A DNA stretch of 64,000 nt from Mycolicibacterium elephantis DSM 44368 (GTDB lineage: Bacteria; Actinomycetota; Actinomycetes; Mycobacteriales; Mycobacteriaceae), in the NCBI RefSeq assembly GCF_004014805.1, contig NZ_ATDN01000089.1:62001-126000 (forward strand). The letters run 5' to 3'. Of this stretch, positions 16,052 through 25,026 are shown piece after piece (position 1 is the first letter of the stretch; the number at the start of each line of letters is the position of its first letter). The position numbers and the translations under genes were made by a program. The notes under the pieces are model-generated. The model worked only from the letters and a program-made list of their open reading frames with translations. It did not search any database and was not told the origin of the DNA.

Positions 16052-18145
16052 TCAGCAGTCGCAGGACCGGGCGATGCAGCCTCCGCTGTACACCGTGTCG
16101 GCCTGAACCGGCGCCGCGTCGGGCGCCGCGTACGACAACACCTGGCCTTCACGGCTGCCGTACCGGTAGACCGTGATCCCCTTGACCTTGGCCTTCCAGG
16201 CTGCCAGGTAGATCCCACGGACGTCGTCGACCGTTGCCGTCGCCGGCAGGTTGACCGTCTTGGAAACCGCCGCATCCACGTGGCGCTGCACCGCGGACTG
16301 CATCCGCAGGTGCCACTCCGGCGCGATCTCGGCCGCCGTGGGGAAAGCAGCCCGAACGGAAGCCGACAACTGTGGGCAGCCACGCACTCCCCCGCGCTGC
16401 GCGATCTCGCTGATCAACTCGTCACTGTAGAAACCCCGATCGCGGGCCAGCCGGTCAAAACACGGATTGACCTCGAGTAGCTGCCTGCCGAGAACCGAAC
16501 GCGTGAAAGCGATCGCGAACATCGGCTCGATCCCAGCGGTGGTACCGGCGATCAGCGAGATGGTTCCCGTCGGGGCCACGGAGGTGAGCTGCGCGTTGCG
16601 ACGCGGGTTCCAGCGCGCGAACCGGCTCTCGGCAAACGCCGGAAACGAGCCCCGCTCTTCGGCCAACCGCTTCGACGCGATGTGCGCCTCTCGTCGAATC
16701 CGCCTCATGAGCTGTTCGGCCAGGCCCACTCCTTCCTCGCTGTCATACGGAATGGACAGAGTGGCAAGCAATTCCGCCAGACCCATCACGCCAAGCCCGA
16801 TCTTGCGGGTGGCACGGGCGGCTTCCTCCAATTCGGGAAACGGGTAACGGCTCACGTCGATGACGTCGTCGAGGAAACGCACGGCGACTGCGACAACCTC
16901 TTTGAGCCGATCCCAGTCGACGCGCCCACGGTTGACCATCCGGGCCAGGTTGATCGAGCCGAGATTGCAGGACTCATACGGCAGCAGCGGAACCTCCCCA
17001 CACGGATTGGTCGCCTCGATTCGGCCGCGGCGAGGTATCGGGTTGGCTCTGTTGATGGTGTCGAGGAACACCAGACCCGGGTCTCCGCATTCGTGCGCTG
17101 CCGCGCAGATGTTGTCGAACAGTGTTGCGGCAGACACCTGTGCGACGGTCTTACCGGTCCGTGGATTGATCAGCCGATGGGTATCGCCTCGTTCGACGGC
17201 GCGCATGAACCGATCGGTGACGCCGACCGACAGGTTGAAATGTGTGAGTGCGTCCTGGGAACGGGCTTTGGTGGTGATGAAGTCGAAGATGTCGGGATGC
17301 GACGCGTCGAGCACGGCCATGCAGGCGCCGCGTCGACGACCGCCCATGGAAACCACTTCGGCGGCAGTGTCGTACAGCCACAGAAACGACATCGGGCCGC
17401 TGGCTGTGCCCGCCGTGGTGGTCACCGGGTCCCCCGAGGGCCGCAATCGGCTGAACGAGAATCCGGTACCACCGCCGGACCGCTGGACCTCCGCGGCCTG
17501 ACCGAGGGTCGTGAAGATCGAACGCAGCGAATCCTCAACGGGCAGGACGACACATCCGGAAAGCAGGCCGACATCGGTTCCCGCGTTCATCAACGTCGGC
17601 GAGTTCGGCAGGAATTCAAGGTTGCGTAGCAACTTCGCGTACCGCTCGGCCCAGCGCGTCGACGAACCTGGCCGGTACCCGTCTTCAGCCGCGGCGACGC
17701 AGTGCGCGGCCCGGTCCATCATCTCGCCGGTCGACTCGGCGGGGCGCCCCTTGTCGTCGCGCAGCAGATATCGCTCCCGCAGCACCGTCACCGCGGCCAG
17801 GCTCAGCTTGAGCTCGTCGCGCACCCCGAGCATCGCCTTGGCGGTGCGGAGCTCGGCGCGGCGCCGTCGGTAGACGATGTATGCGCGGGCGACGTCATCG
17901 AGACCGGCCTCGCCCAGCCGGGCCTCGACAAGGTCCTGAATCTCCTCGACCGGCGCCACGCCGGGCCCCAGCGCGTCGGCAACAGCCTCGGCCACCGTTG
18001 CCGGCATGTCCGGATCGTCGTTCGCCACCTCGCGGGCCGCCCGCGCCACCGCGGCTTCGATCCGCGTGACGTCGAACGGCACCACGGTTCCGTCCCGGCG
18101 CCGGACTTCTGTCGGCCAGGTTCCTGTCTTCGCCTTGTTGGACAC
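16052..18145 (-). CDS. nrdZ: Class II (adenosylcobalamin-dependent) ribonucleotide reductase
   Basis: 697 residues from a GTG start; M. tuberculosis NrdZ (Rv0570, DosR regulon) has 692. An ATP-cone-like N-terminus (R-R-R-D-G-T-V-V-P-F-D) precedes the ten-stranded barrel with the N-P-C-G-E motif (thiyl-radical Cys and Glu, about residue 380), A-P-T-G-T, and a C-terminal C-I-A-R-S-C-D-C redox pair. It reduces ribonucleotides without oxygen, using cobalamin to make the thiyl radical, so dNTPs can be made under hypoxia. The box at 18226-18239 is centred about 87 bp upstream, shared with the divergent formate dehydrogenase. Confidence 0.93.
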   Translation of the reverse strand: MSNKAKTGTWPTEVRRRDGTVVPFDVTRIEAAVARAAREVANDDPDMPATVAEAVADALGPGVAPVEEIQDLVEARLGEAGLDDVARAYIVYRRRRAELRTAKAMLGVRDELKLSLAAVTVLRERYLLRDDKGRPAESTGEMMDRAAHCVAAAEDGYRPGSSTRWAERYAKLLRNLEFLPNSPTLMNAGTDVGLLSGCVVLPVEDSLRSIFTTLGQAAEVQRSGGGTGFSFSRLRPSGDPVTTTAGTASGPMSFLWLYDTAAEVVSMGGRRRGACMAVLDASHPDIFDFITTKARSQDALTHFNLSVGVTDRFMRAVERGDTHRLINPRTGKTVAQVSAATLFDNICAAAHECGDPGLVFLDTINRANPIPRRGRIEATNPCGEVPLLPYESCNLGSINLARMVNRGRVDWDRLKEVVAVAVRFLDDVIDVSRYPFPELEEAARATRKIGLGVMGLAELLATLSIPYDSEEGVGLAEQLMRRIRREAHIASKRLAEERGSFPAFAESRFARWNPRRNAQLTSVAPTGTISLIAGTTAGIEPMFAIAFTRSVLGRQLLEVNPCFDRLARDRGFYSDELISEIAQRGGVRGCPQLSASVRAAFPTAAEIAPEWHLRMQSAVQRHVDAAVSKTVNLPATATVDDVRGIYLAAWKAKVKGITVYRYGSREGQVLSYAAPDAAPVQADTVYSGGCIARSCDC

Positions 18146-18225
18146 AGCTGGTGCGCTCCTTCACTGAGGCTCAATCCTGTCCGACGCGGACCGGGCGGCC
18201 TGAAGTCATTCTCCCCGAGCCATCC

Positions 18226-18239
18226 GGGACTTTCGGCCC
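18226..18239. promoter_or_regulatory. DosR box between nrdZ and formate dehydrogenase
   Basis: GGGACTTTCGGCCC matches 12 of 14 core positions. It is centred 42.5 bp before the formate dehydrogenase ATG (18275), where a -10 element AAGACT (18263-18268) fits a leaderless start, and 87 bp before nrdZ on the other strand. Confidence 0.85.
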
Positions 18240-18274
18240 TGTGCCGCCGGTCGGCCGCGGTCAAGACTGGCCGC

Positions 18275-19741
18275 ATGCCACTTCGACGGCATGACGAACG
18301 GCGGCCGGCGCAGGACGCGTCCTTCTATCACCTTGCCGATGTCGCCATCGGCACGCAGTGTTGTCAGGGCACGGCGTGCTTCGTGGCCCGACAGCGGAAC
18401 CCGGCGCGCTGGGCCGAGGCGCAAGCGTCCGATCCTCGCGTCTATTGCCTGGGGCGCTGCTTCGCGGGTCCTGCCGTCGCAGGCGATCTGTCTCGTCCCG
18501 CGGTCGAAATCGCTTGTGACACCGCGGTGATACTCGGCAGAATCAGCCGCGGTCCTTCTCCGGGGCTGAGTGACTACCGCGCGGATGCGGGATATGAGGG
18601 GCTTGCTCTGGCCCTGTCCTCGGGACCCGACGCGGTCCTGGGCGAAGTCGACACGTCAGGGCTTCGCGGCCGCGGTGGGGCGGGCTTTCCAACGGCCCGC
18701 AAATGGCGCGCCGCCCACGCGCAACCCGACGGCCCACGCGTGCTCGTGGTCAACGCGGACGAAGGCGATCCCGGTGCGTACCTCGACCGGTATCTCTTGG
18801 AGGACGACCCGCACGCCGTGCTCGAGGGGATGGCGATCGCCGCGCTCGCCGTCGGCGCGGAGCGGGCATACATCTACGTGCGCCGCGAGTATCCGCGCGC
18901 GCTGGCCACGGTTCGCACCGCCGTGGCCGAGGCCGAAGCGGCCGGAATTCTCGGCGACGCACTTCTCGGGCACGGTCCGCCGTTGACGGTCACCGTGGTG
19001 GAGGGCAAGGGCAGCTACCTCTGCGGCGAGGAGACCGCTCTGCTCAATGCGCTCGAGGGACGACGCCCGATGGTGCGCGCGCGCCCACCGTATCCCGCGC
19101 AACACGGGCTGAATGGATTGCCCACAGTCGTGAACAACGTGGAGACACTGGCCGCCGTGCCGTGGATCCTTCGCAACGGCGGAACCGCATACGCCCGACT
19201 CGGGTCAGGCACCAGCACGGGCACGAAGGTGGTGTCACTGAACTCGCTGTTCCGCAAACCCGGGCTGTACGAGGTCGAGTTCAGCATCCCGCTGCGGGAG
19301 ATAGTTGAGGGCCTCGGCGGTGGGCTCGTCGACGATCACCTGAGGGGTGTGATCGTCGGCGGCCCGCTGGCCGGGATCATCCCGCCCCACCTGCTCGACG
19401 TTTCTTTCACCTTCGACGACTTGCGAGACATCGGTGCCGAGGTCGGCCACGGGGGAATCGTCGCGTTCGACGACACCACGCCGATCGGCGAACTCGTACG
19501 GCACGTGTTTCGGTTCGGCGCATACGAGTCCTGCGGCGCCTGCACACCATGCCGCGTCGGCGCCGCGCGAGTCGAGCAGCTGTTCTCTGGAGATTTGGAT
19601 GAGGCCGGACACGCCGAGTGGCAGGCCACGATACGGGCACTGGCGGCAACGAGCCTGTGCGGTCACGGCACCGGGCTGGCCGAGTTCGCCCGCAGCGTGA
19701 TGGCCTATTACGGACAGGATCTCGAGTCATGCCGCGCTTGA
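18275..19741 (+). CDS. NAD-dependent formate dehydrogenase, NuoF-like (FMN/NADH) subunit with NuoE-like N-terminus
   Basis: 488 residues. The N-terminal 100 residues keep a thioredoxin-like [2Fe-2S] site (C30-x4-C35 and C58-x3-C62) of the NuoE type, somewhat shortened. The NuoF part follows with the FMN glycine motif GRGGAGFP, the NADH segment GEETALLNALEG and the [4Fe-4S] cysteines C-G-A-C-T-P-C plus a distal C-G-H-G. It passes electrons from the catalytic subunit to NAD+ (or the reverse), as in FdsB or HoxF. ATG 18275 is favoured by the DosR box at -42.5. It overlaps the next gene by 13 bp. Confidence 0.88.
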   Translation: MPLRRHDERRPAQDASFYHLADVAIGTQCCQGTACFVARQRNPARWAEAQASDPRVYCLGRCFAGPAVAGDLSRPAVEIACDTAVILGRISRGPSPGLSDYRADAGYEGLALALSSGPDAVLGEVDTSGLRGRGGAGFPTARKWRAAHAQPDGPRVLVVNADEGDPGAYLDRYLLEDDPHAVLEGMAIAALAVGAERAYIYVRREYPRALATVRTAVAEAEAAGILGDALLGHGPPLTVTVVEGKGSYLCGEETALLNALEGRRPMVRARPPYPAQHGLNGLPTVVNNVETLAAVPWILRNGGTAYARLGSGTSTGTKVVSLNSLFRKPGLYEVEFSIPLREIVEGLGGGLVDDHLRGVIVGGPLAGIIPPHLLDVSFTFDDLRDIGAEVGHGGIVAFDDTTPIGELVRHVFRFGAYESCGACTPCRVGAARVEQLFSGDLDEAGHAEWQATIRALAATSLCGHGTGLAEFARSVMAYYGQDLESCRA

Positions 19742-22443
19742 CCATTGACGGTGCGACCGTGTCCTGTCCGCCCGGGCTTTCGGTGCTGGAGGCGGCGGCA
19801 AGCGCCGGGATCGACATCCCGGCGCTGTGCCACGACCCGCGGCTCGCCCCGGCCGGAGCCTGTCGGTTGTGTGTGGTGACGATCGACGACGCCGACCGCC
19901 CCGTGCCCGCCTGCACCACGCCGGTGTCCGAGGGCATGGCAGTCCAGACGACGACGACCGAGCTGCGCGAGTTGCGGAGAACACTGCTGGCCATGCTTGT
20001 TCGCCACTATCCAGCCGACGCGGCCGCCACGAACCCCGGCCTCGCGTTTCACCGGATGCTCGCGCACTACGGCGTGTCGGCGACGGGGGCGGCTGATCCC
20101 CACCGAGTGGATTCGTCGCATCCCAACATCCGCGTCGACCTCAACCACTGCATCTCGTGCTGGCGCTGCGTGCGGATCTGCGACGAGGTGCAGGGCCAAT
20201 TCACCTGGCGCATAGCCGGTCGCGGCGCCGACTCCCACGTCGTCCCGGACTCCGGTACCACGTTGGCGGACAGCACGTGCGTATCGTGCGGCGCGTGCGT
20301 CGACACGTGCCCGACCGACGCCCTCACCGACGTGGGCGTGATCCAAGCCGGGTCGGCGACCGGTTGGACCCGCACCACCTGCCCGTACTGCGGCGTCGGA
20401 TGCGAAATGATGGTCGGCAGCCGCGACAACCGGATCGTGGAGGTCGTTCCCGCCCGTGATGCGCCGGTCAACCGCGGTCACCTCTGCGTAAAGGGCAGGT
20501 ACGGCTTCGGTTTCAACACCTCGCAGGATCGGATCACCACCCCGATGCTGCGCACCTCGTCGGGGGAATGGGTGCCTGTCGGCTGGGACGAAGCCATCGA
20601 CGTCGCGGTACGCGGTTTTCGTCGCGTCATCGACCGTGCCGGGCCGACGGCGGTCGGCGTCCTGGGCTCGGCACGAGCCACCAACGAGGAGAACTACCTC
20701 ACCCAGAAGTTCGCGCGCGTCGTGCTCGGCACCAACAACGTGGATTGCTGCGCCCGGGTCTGCCACGCACCGTCCGCTGCCGGCCTCAAGGCGGTGTTCG
20801 GTACCGGCGCGGCGACCAACTCATTCGACGACATCGAGATCGCGCGCACCATCGTGGTGTGCGGGTCCAATACCACGGAAGCTCACCCGATTGTCGGCGC
20901 GCGCATCAAGCAGGCCGCCCTGCGTGGCGCCAACCTCGTCGTCATCGATCCGCGCCGGATCGAACTCGCCGGCTACGCCGACGTGCACCTGCGGCCCCGT
21001 CCGGGAACGAATGTGGCGGTACTCAATTCCATCGCGGCTGCACTCATCGACGAGCACCTTGTCGACGAGGCGTTCGTGGCCCAGCGCGTCGACGACTTTC
21101 CAGCGTTCCGTGATTTTGTCGCCGCCTATGTCCCCGAACGGGTTTCGTCGATCACCGGGTTGGACCCCGCCGACGTGCGGCGGGCCGCCAGGCTCTACGG
21201 CGGGCAGGGCCCGTCCATGCTCTTCCACGGCCTCGGGATCACCGAGCATGTCCAGGGCACCGACGCCGTGATGTGTCTTGCCAACCTGGCCCTGCTGACC
21301 GGAAATGTCGGCAAGCCCGGTTCGGGGTGCAATCCGCTTCGCGGACAGAACAATGTGCAGGGTTCGGCCCACATGGGGTGCGAGCCACACCATCTGACCG
21401 GCATGATCGCGCTGGCCGATGGCCGCGATCGCGCCGCGGCGGTATGGGGCGCGCCCGTGCCCGAAATACGCGGGCTCGATGCGATGGAGATGCTCGATGC
21501 CGCCGAGGACGGCCGGCTTGACGCGCTATGGGTTGTGGGCTGGGACATTCTGCTCACGCAGCCGCAGACCCCGTCGGTGGAACGGGCACTCGCCGCGCTT
21601 GAGGTGCTCGTGGTCCAGGATCTCTTTCTCACCGAGACGGCGCGGCGCTTCGCGACGGTCTTCCTCCCGGCCGCATCATCGTTCGAGAAGGACGGCACGT
21701 TCATGAACTCCGAACGCCGTATTCAGCGGATCCGCCGCGCGGTTTCCCCGCCGGGCATCGTCAAGACCGACGCCGACATCCTCTGCGAGGCCGCCGCCGC
21801 CTTCGGATGGGGCAGCCACTTCTCCTACCGGGGCGCACAGGACATCTGGGATGAGATCCGGCGCCTCTGGCCCGCCGGTGCGGGTATGGCCTATCAACGG
21901 CTCGACAGGCCCGGTGGTTTGCAGTGGCCCTGCCTGGACGAGGACCACCCGGGGACGTCGCTGCTGCACCGCGACCGGTTCCCGGGGATCGGGGCGCGCG
22001 CGACGTTGCGTCGCGTCGATCATCGGCCGAGCGCCGAGCAACCGAGCGAGACCTATCCGCTGGTGCTGATCACCGGCCGTGAACTGTACGCGTTCAACGC
22101 CGGCACGATGACCGGAAGGGCGGCGACCGCCGCGTTGACCGATGGTGCGGTGCTGGAGATCTCGCCGGACGACGCGCAGCGGTTGGGCGTGATCGACGGC
22201 ACGGAGGTCTCCGTGCAGAGCAGGTACGGCGCAGTCGTGCTGCCCTGCCGCATCAGCGACCGCATGCCGCCGGGAACGGTTTTCACCACCTTCCACGACC
22301 CGGCCGTGCCGGTGAACGCCGTCACCGGGCCGGGACGCGATCTCGCGACCCACACCCCGGAGTACAAGGTCACCGCGGTGAATATCGCAGGCGCCGGGAC
22401 GGCTTCCCGAGATGTGGGCTACGCCAGCTCTTCGAAGTCCTGA
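19729..22443 (+). CDS. Formate dehydrogenase catalytic subunit (molybdopterin, FdsA/FdhF type)
   Basis: 904 residues. The N-terminus is a [2Fe-2S] ferredoxin domain (C-x-x-C-R-L-C), followed by two [4Fe-4S] motifs (CISCWRCVRIC and CVSCGACVDTC), the C-P-Y-C-G-V-G-C cluster of the molybdopterin domain, the active-site cysteine C345 in A-R-V-C-H-A-P (Cys, not selenocysteine), and the C-terminal dinucleotide-binding domain. It oxidises formate to CO2 with bis-MGD cofactor in the cytoplasm, electrons going to the preceding NuoF-like subunit. No FdhD sulfurtransferase or FdsD is in the window. The 3' end overlaps the convergent tgs1 gene by 25 bp. Confidence 0.92.
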   Translation: MPRLTIDGATVSCPPGLSVLEAAASAGIDIPALCHDPRLAPAGACRLCVVTIDDADRPVPACTTPVSEGMAVQTTTTELRELRRTLLAMLVRHYPADAAATNPGLAFHRMLAHYGVSATGAADPHRVDSSHPNIRVDLNHCISCWRCVRICDEVQGQFTWRIAGRGADSHVVPDSGTTLADSTCVSCGACVDTCPTDALTDVGVIQAGSATGWTRTTCPYCGVGCEMMVGSRDNRIVEVVPARDAPVNRGHLCVKGRYGFGFNTSQDRITTPMLRTSSGEWVPVGWDEAIDVAVRGFRRVIDRAGPTAVGVLGSARATNEENYLTQKFARVVLGTNNVDCCARVCHAPSAAGLKAVFGTGAATNSFDDIEIARTIVVCGSNTTEAHPIVGARIKQAALRGANLVVIDPRRIELAGYADVHLRPRPGTNVAVLNSIAAALIDEHLVDEAFVAQRVDDFPAFRDFVAAYVPERVSSITGLDPADVRRAARLYGGQGPSMLFHGLGITEHVQGTDAVMCLANLALLTGNVGKPGSGCNPLRGQNNVQGSAHMGCEPHHLTGMIALADGRDRAAAVWGAPVPEIRGLDAMEMLDAAEDGRLDALWVVGWDILLTQPQTPSVERALAALEVLVVQDLFLTETARRFATVFLPAASSFEKDGTFMNSERRIQRIRRAVSPPGIVKTDADILCEAAAAFGWGSHFSYRGAQDIWDEIRRLWPAGAGMAYQRLDRPGGLQWPCLDEDHPGTSLLHRDRFPGIGARATLRRVDHRPSAEQPSETYPLVLITGRELYAFNAGTMTGRAATAALTDGAVLEISPDDAQRLGVIDGTEVSVQSRYGAVVLPCRISDRMPPGTVFTTFHDPAVPVNAVTGPGRDLATHTPEYKVTAVNIAGAGTASRDVGYASSSKS

Positions 22444-23798
22444 CTCAACGCCGCCAATCGCGCGACGGCCTGTTCGATGCCCCGCGCGAGGTCGTCGACA
22501 TCGGGTACCGCCCTGTGGTCCGCGGTGATACCGAACATGAAGTCGTCGGCATAGCTCAACATCGCGATGACAGTGCGCAGCCGGATCCCGATCGGTGGAA
22601 TCGGATACACCCGAAGCACTTTTCGTCCCATGATGCGCATCCGTTGACGAGGGCCGGGGACGTTGGTCGCGAGAGTCACGACACCGCGCTGCGGCAATCG
22701 GGTCAGGGCCCGAACGGTCCAGGCAGTCAGGGGGAACGGAACAACGTTCGTCGCCGCGAGGAACACCGACGACGCTTGACGCTGGCCACCGCCCTTCACC
22801 GTGGTCAGCCGCTCATGTACGGCTCGCAGCTGCTCGATCGGATCCGACTCATCGACGGGAAGGTTCGGGATCATCAGCGAAACCCGGTTGTCGGCTTTGC
22901 CCATCGCGTCCTTCGAACGCGCCGACACCGGCACCATCGTCGGCAGTGAATCGGGCCGGGGCTCCACACCGCGACGAATAAGACCCTGGCGGTAACTGTC
23001 CGTGACAGCCGCCAGCGCAACGTCGTTGAGCGTCACGTCGAATGCCGCCCGGATCTTGGCCACGTCGTCCAGCGAGACGCGCACCGCGCTGTACCGCCGC
23101 CTGGAGGTCAGCGGCCCGACGAACGGGGACGGCGCCGCCGGACGCACCAGGCTCGAGGTGATTTCGAGTGCTCCCCCGAACACCCGGGTCGCGGCGCCGG
23201 TGACCGCGCTCGCCGTCCGCCATGCGCCGACCGCCCAGTCAAGCGGATTGAGGCTGAGCCGGGGCAGGAGGTTGGGCCGCCCGGCTTGCTCGCGGGCCGC
23301 CTGGATCTTCGATGCGAATGTGTCGCCCTTCCCCTCGTCGCTGAGGTTGGAGAGCATTTGCATGGTCGCGATCCCGTCGGCGACACAGTGGTGGATCTTC
23401 ATCAGGATCGCCCACCGGTCGTCGGACAGGCCTTCGATGATCCAGCATTCCCACAGGGGCCGTTCGCGGTCCAGCCGCCGTTCCATGATCTGGGCGACCA
23501 ACCGGAACAGCGCCGCGTCATCGCCCGGGCTTGGAAGCGCGGCGCGGTGCACGTGGTAGGTCAGGTCAAAGTCGGGATCGTCGACCCACTCAGGTGGTTC
23601 GAGATCAAGGGGGTGAATGCGCAGACGTTGCCTGAGCCGGGGAACCGCGAGCATGCGTCGCCCGAGGCCGACGGCGAGAGATTCGTCACCGGGCATGGGC
23701 CCTTCGATGGCCGACAGGCCGCCGATCGCGAGGCTGACGTGTGGGTCGGAGTCCTCGGCTTGAAGAAAACCCGCATCGAGTGTGCTCAGGCGCTCCAT
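22419..23798 (-). CDS. tgs1: Triacylglycerol synthase (WS/DGAT), Tgs1-type
   Basis: 459 residues (M. tuberculosis Tgs1/Rv3130c is 463). N-terminus MERLSTLDAGFLQAEDSD; catalytic H136-H137-C-V-A-D-G intact; the PLWE motif before it and the N-D-V-A-L-A motif after it are present. It makes triacylglycerol from acyl-CoA and diacylglycerol as a carbon store in dormancy. The gene is divergent from an Acg-type nitroreductase gene, the same arrangement as Rv3130c/Rv3131. A DosR box is centred exactly 42.5 bp before the ATG, with a -10 element GACAGT, suggesting a leaderless message. Confidence 0.92.
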   Translation of the reverse strand: MERLSTLDAGFLQAEDSDPHVSLAIGGLSAIEGPMPGDESLAVGLGRRMLAVPRLRQRLRIHPLDLEPPEWVDDPDFDLTYHVHRAALPSPGDDAALFRLVAQIMERRLDRERPLWECWIIEGLSDDRWAILMKIHHCVADGIATMQMLSNLSDEGKGDTFASKIQAAREQAGRPNLLPRLSLNPLDWAVGAWRTASAVTGAATRVFGGALEITSSLVRPAAPSPFVGPLTSRRRYSAVRVSLDDVAKIRAAFDVTLNDVALAAVTDSYRQGLIRRGVEPRPDSLPTMVPVSARSKDAMGKADNRVSLMIPNLPVDESDPIEQLRAVHERLTTVKGGGQRQASSVFLAATNVVPFPLTAWTVRALTRLPQRGVVTLATNVPGPRQRMRIMGRKVLRVYPIPPIGIRLRTVIAMLSYADDFMFGITADHRAVPDVDDLARGIEQAVARLAALSQDFEELA

Positions 23799-23833
23799 AC
23801 GTCAACTGTCGTGCCCGTGGCGAGGCGACGGAA

Positions 23834-23847
23834 GGGCCGGAGGTCCC
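23834..23847. promoter_or_regulatory. DosR box 1 of the tgs1/acg-like intergenic region
   Basis: GGGCCGGAGGTCCC matches 10 of 14 core positions. Its centre is 42.5 bp upstream of the tgs1 ATG. Confidence 0.65.
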
Positions 23848-23855
23848 GTACCGAT

Positions 23856-23869
23856 AGGACGAGGGTCCC
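23856..23869. promoter_or_regulatory. DosR box 2 of the tgs1/acg-like intergenic region
   Basis: AGGACGAGGGTCCC matches 10 of 14 core positions. It is 22 bp (two helical turns) from box 1, consistent with cooperative binding of DosR dimers on the same face. Confidence 0.6.
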
Positions 23870-23910
23870 CGTGTTTCACAAGGACACCCTGCTGCGATGC
23901 GGTCGTACCA

Positions 23911-23924
23911 GGGCCCTTGGTCCC
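23911..23924. promoter_or_regulatory. DosR box 3 of the tgs1/acg-like intergenic region
   Basis: GGGCCCTTGGTCCC matches 11 of 14 core positions. It is centred 63.5 bp upstream of the nitroreductase ATG at 23981, so it probably serves that gene. Confidence 0.7.
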
Positions 23925-23980
23925 CCACGTGGTGACCATCGACCCTGGCCTTGCGCGGTGACATACCCGAAGCTCTATCC

Positions 23981-24964
23981 ATGGGTACCACCCGCGTGGA
24001 CCTCGACGTCATCAAGAAGGTCGTGGAATTGGCATGCCGGGCACCTTCGCTGCACAACAGCCAGCCGTGGCGTTGGGTCGCCGAGGACGGTGCACTTCAC
24101 CTGTTCCTCGACAAGCACCGCATCCTCTACTCGGCCGATCACTCCAAGCGTGAGGCTCTCATCAGCTGCGGGGCCGTCCTGGACCACCTACGGGTCGCGT
24201 CGGCCGCGGCGGGTTGGGACGCCGAGGTGGACAGGTTTCCCGATCCCGACGATCCCCAGCACCTGGCCTCGGTCGACTTCACGCCGATGGACCTCGTCAC
24301 CGAGGAGCACCACCGCCGCGCGGATGCCATCCGGCAACGCCGGACCGACCGGTTGCCGTTCGGGGCTCCGCCGGGCTGGGGGGCGATCGAGGCGCGGCTG
24401 CGCAACTCGGTGACTTCGGCTGCGGTACGGCTGGACGTCATCGCCGATGAACTCCGATCCGAACTGGCGCACGCCTCTCGCCTGACCGAGTCGCTGCGCC
24501 TCTACGACACCTCATATCAGTCCGAACTGCAGTGGTGGACAAGGCCGTTCGAATCAGCAGAGGGTGTACCGCACAGTGCGCTGCTGTCCGCTTCCGAAGC
24601 GGACCGCATGGACATCGGGCGCGACTTCCCGCGCGTCCAGCACGCGGATCGGCGGGTGGAGTTCGGGCATGACCAGGCCAAGGTCCTCGTGCTCTCCACA
24701 CACGACAACGACCGCGGAAGCCTGCTCGAGTGTGGCGAAACGCTTTCGGCCATCTTGCTCGAAGCCACGTTGGCGGGTTTGGCGACGTGCCCGCTGAGCC
24801 ACATCACCGAGCTCTGGGCCAGCCGGGATATCGTCTCCGCGTTGATCGGCCAGACCACGACACCGCAGGTCTTGATCCGGGTCGGGCTGGCTCCGGCGCA
24901 GGAGGACCCGCCGCCGCCGACGCCGCGCCGACCGATCGACGAGGTGCTCGAAATTGCTGACTAG
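23981..24964 (+). CDS. Acg-family nitroreductase-like protein (Rv3131-type)
   Basis: 327 residues. The N-terminal CRAPSLHNSQPWRW is the signature of the Acg family (Rv2032, Rv3127, Rv3131), large degenerate nitroreductase-fold proteins. Acg itself binds FMN but lacks normal reductase activity and may sequester flavin. A second conserved stretch, RRTDRLPFG, lies near residue 120, and the C-terminus ends TPRRPIDEV. It is divergent from tgs1 and 62 bp upstream of devR on the same strand, so read-through into devR is possible. Confidence 0.9.
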   Translation: MGTTRVDLDVIKKVVELACRAPSLHNSQPWRWVAEDGALHLFLDKHRILYSADHSKREALISCGAVLDHLRVASAAAGWDAEVDRFPDPDDPQHLASVDFTPMDLVTEEHHRRADAIRQRRTDRLPFGAPPGWGAIEARLRNSVTSAAVRLDVIADELRSELAHASRLTESLRLYDTSYQSELQWWTRPFESAEGVPHSALLSASEADRMDIGRDFPRVQHADRRVEFGHDQAKVLVLSTHDNDRGSLLECGETLSAILLEATLAGLATCPLSHITELWASRDIVSALIGQTTTPQVLIRVGLAPAQEDPPPPTPRRPIDEVLEIAD

Positions 24965-25026
24965 CAGCCCGCGGAACGTATTGTGAGAGCGATGTTGACA
25001 GTCGGCGCTAGTTCGGAGGGCTTCAC

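Noticed and set aside
24965..25026. TTGACA before devR as a sigma-A -35 box
   Set aside because: No -10 element at proper distance before the ribosome binding site; too little evidence for a promoter call.
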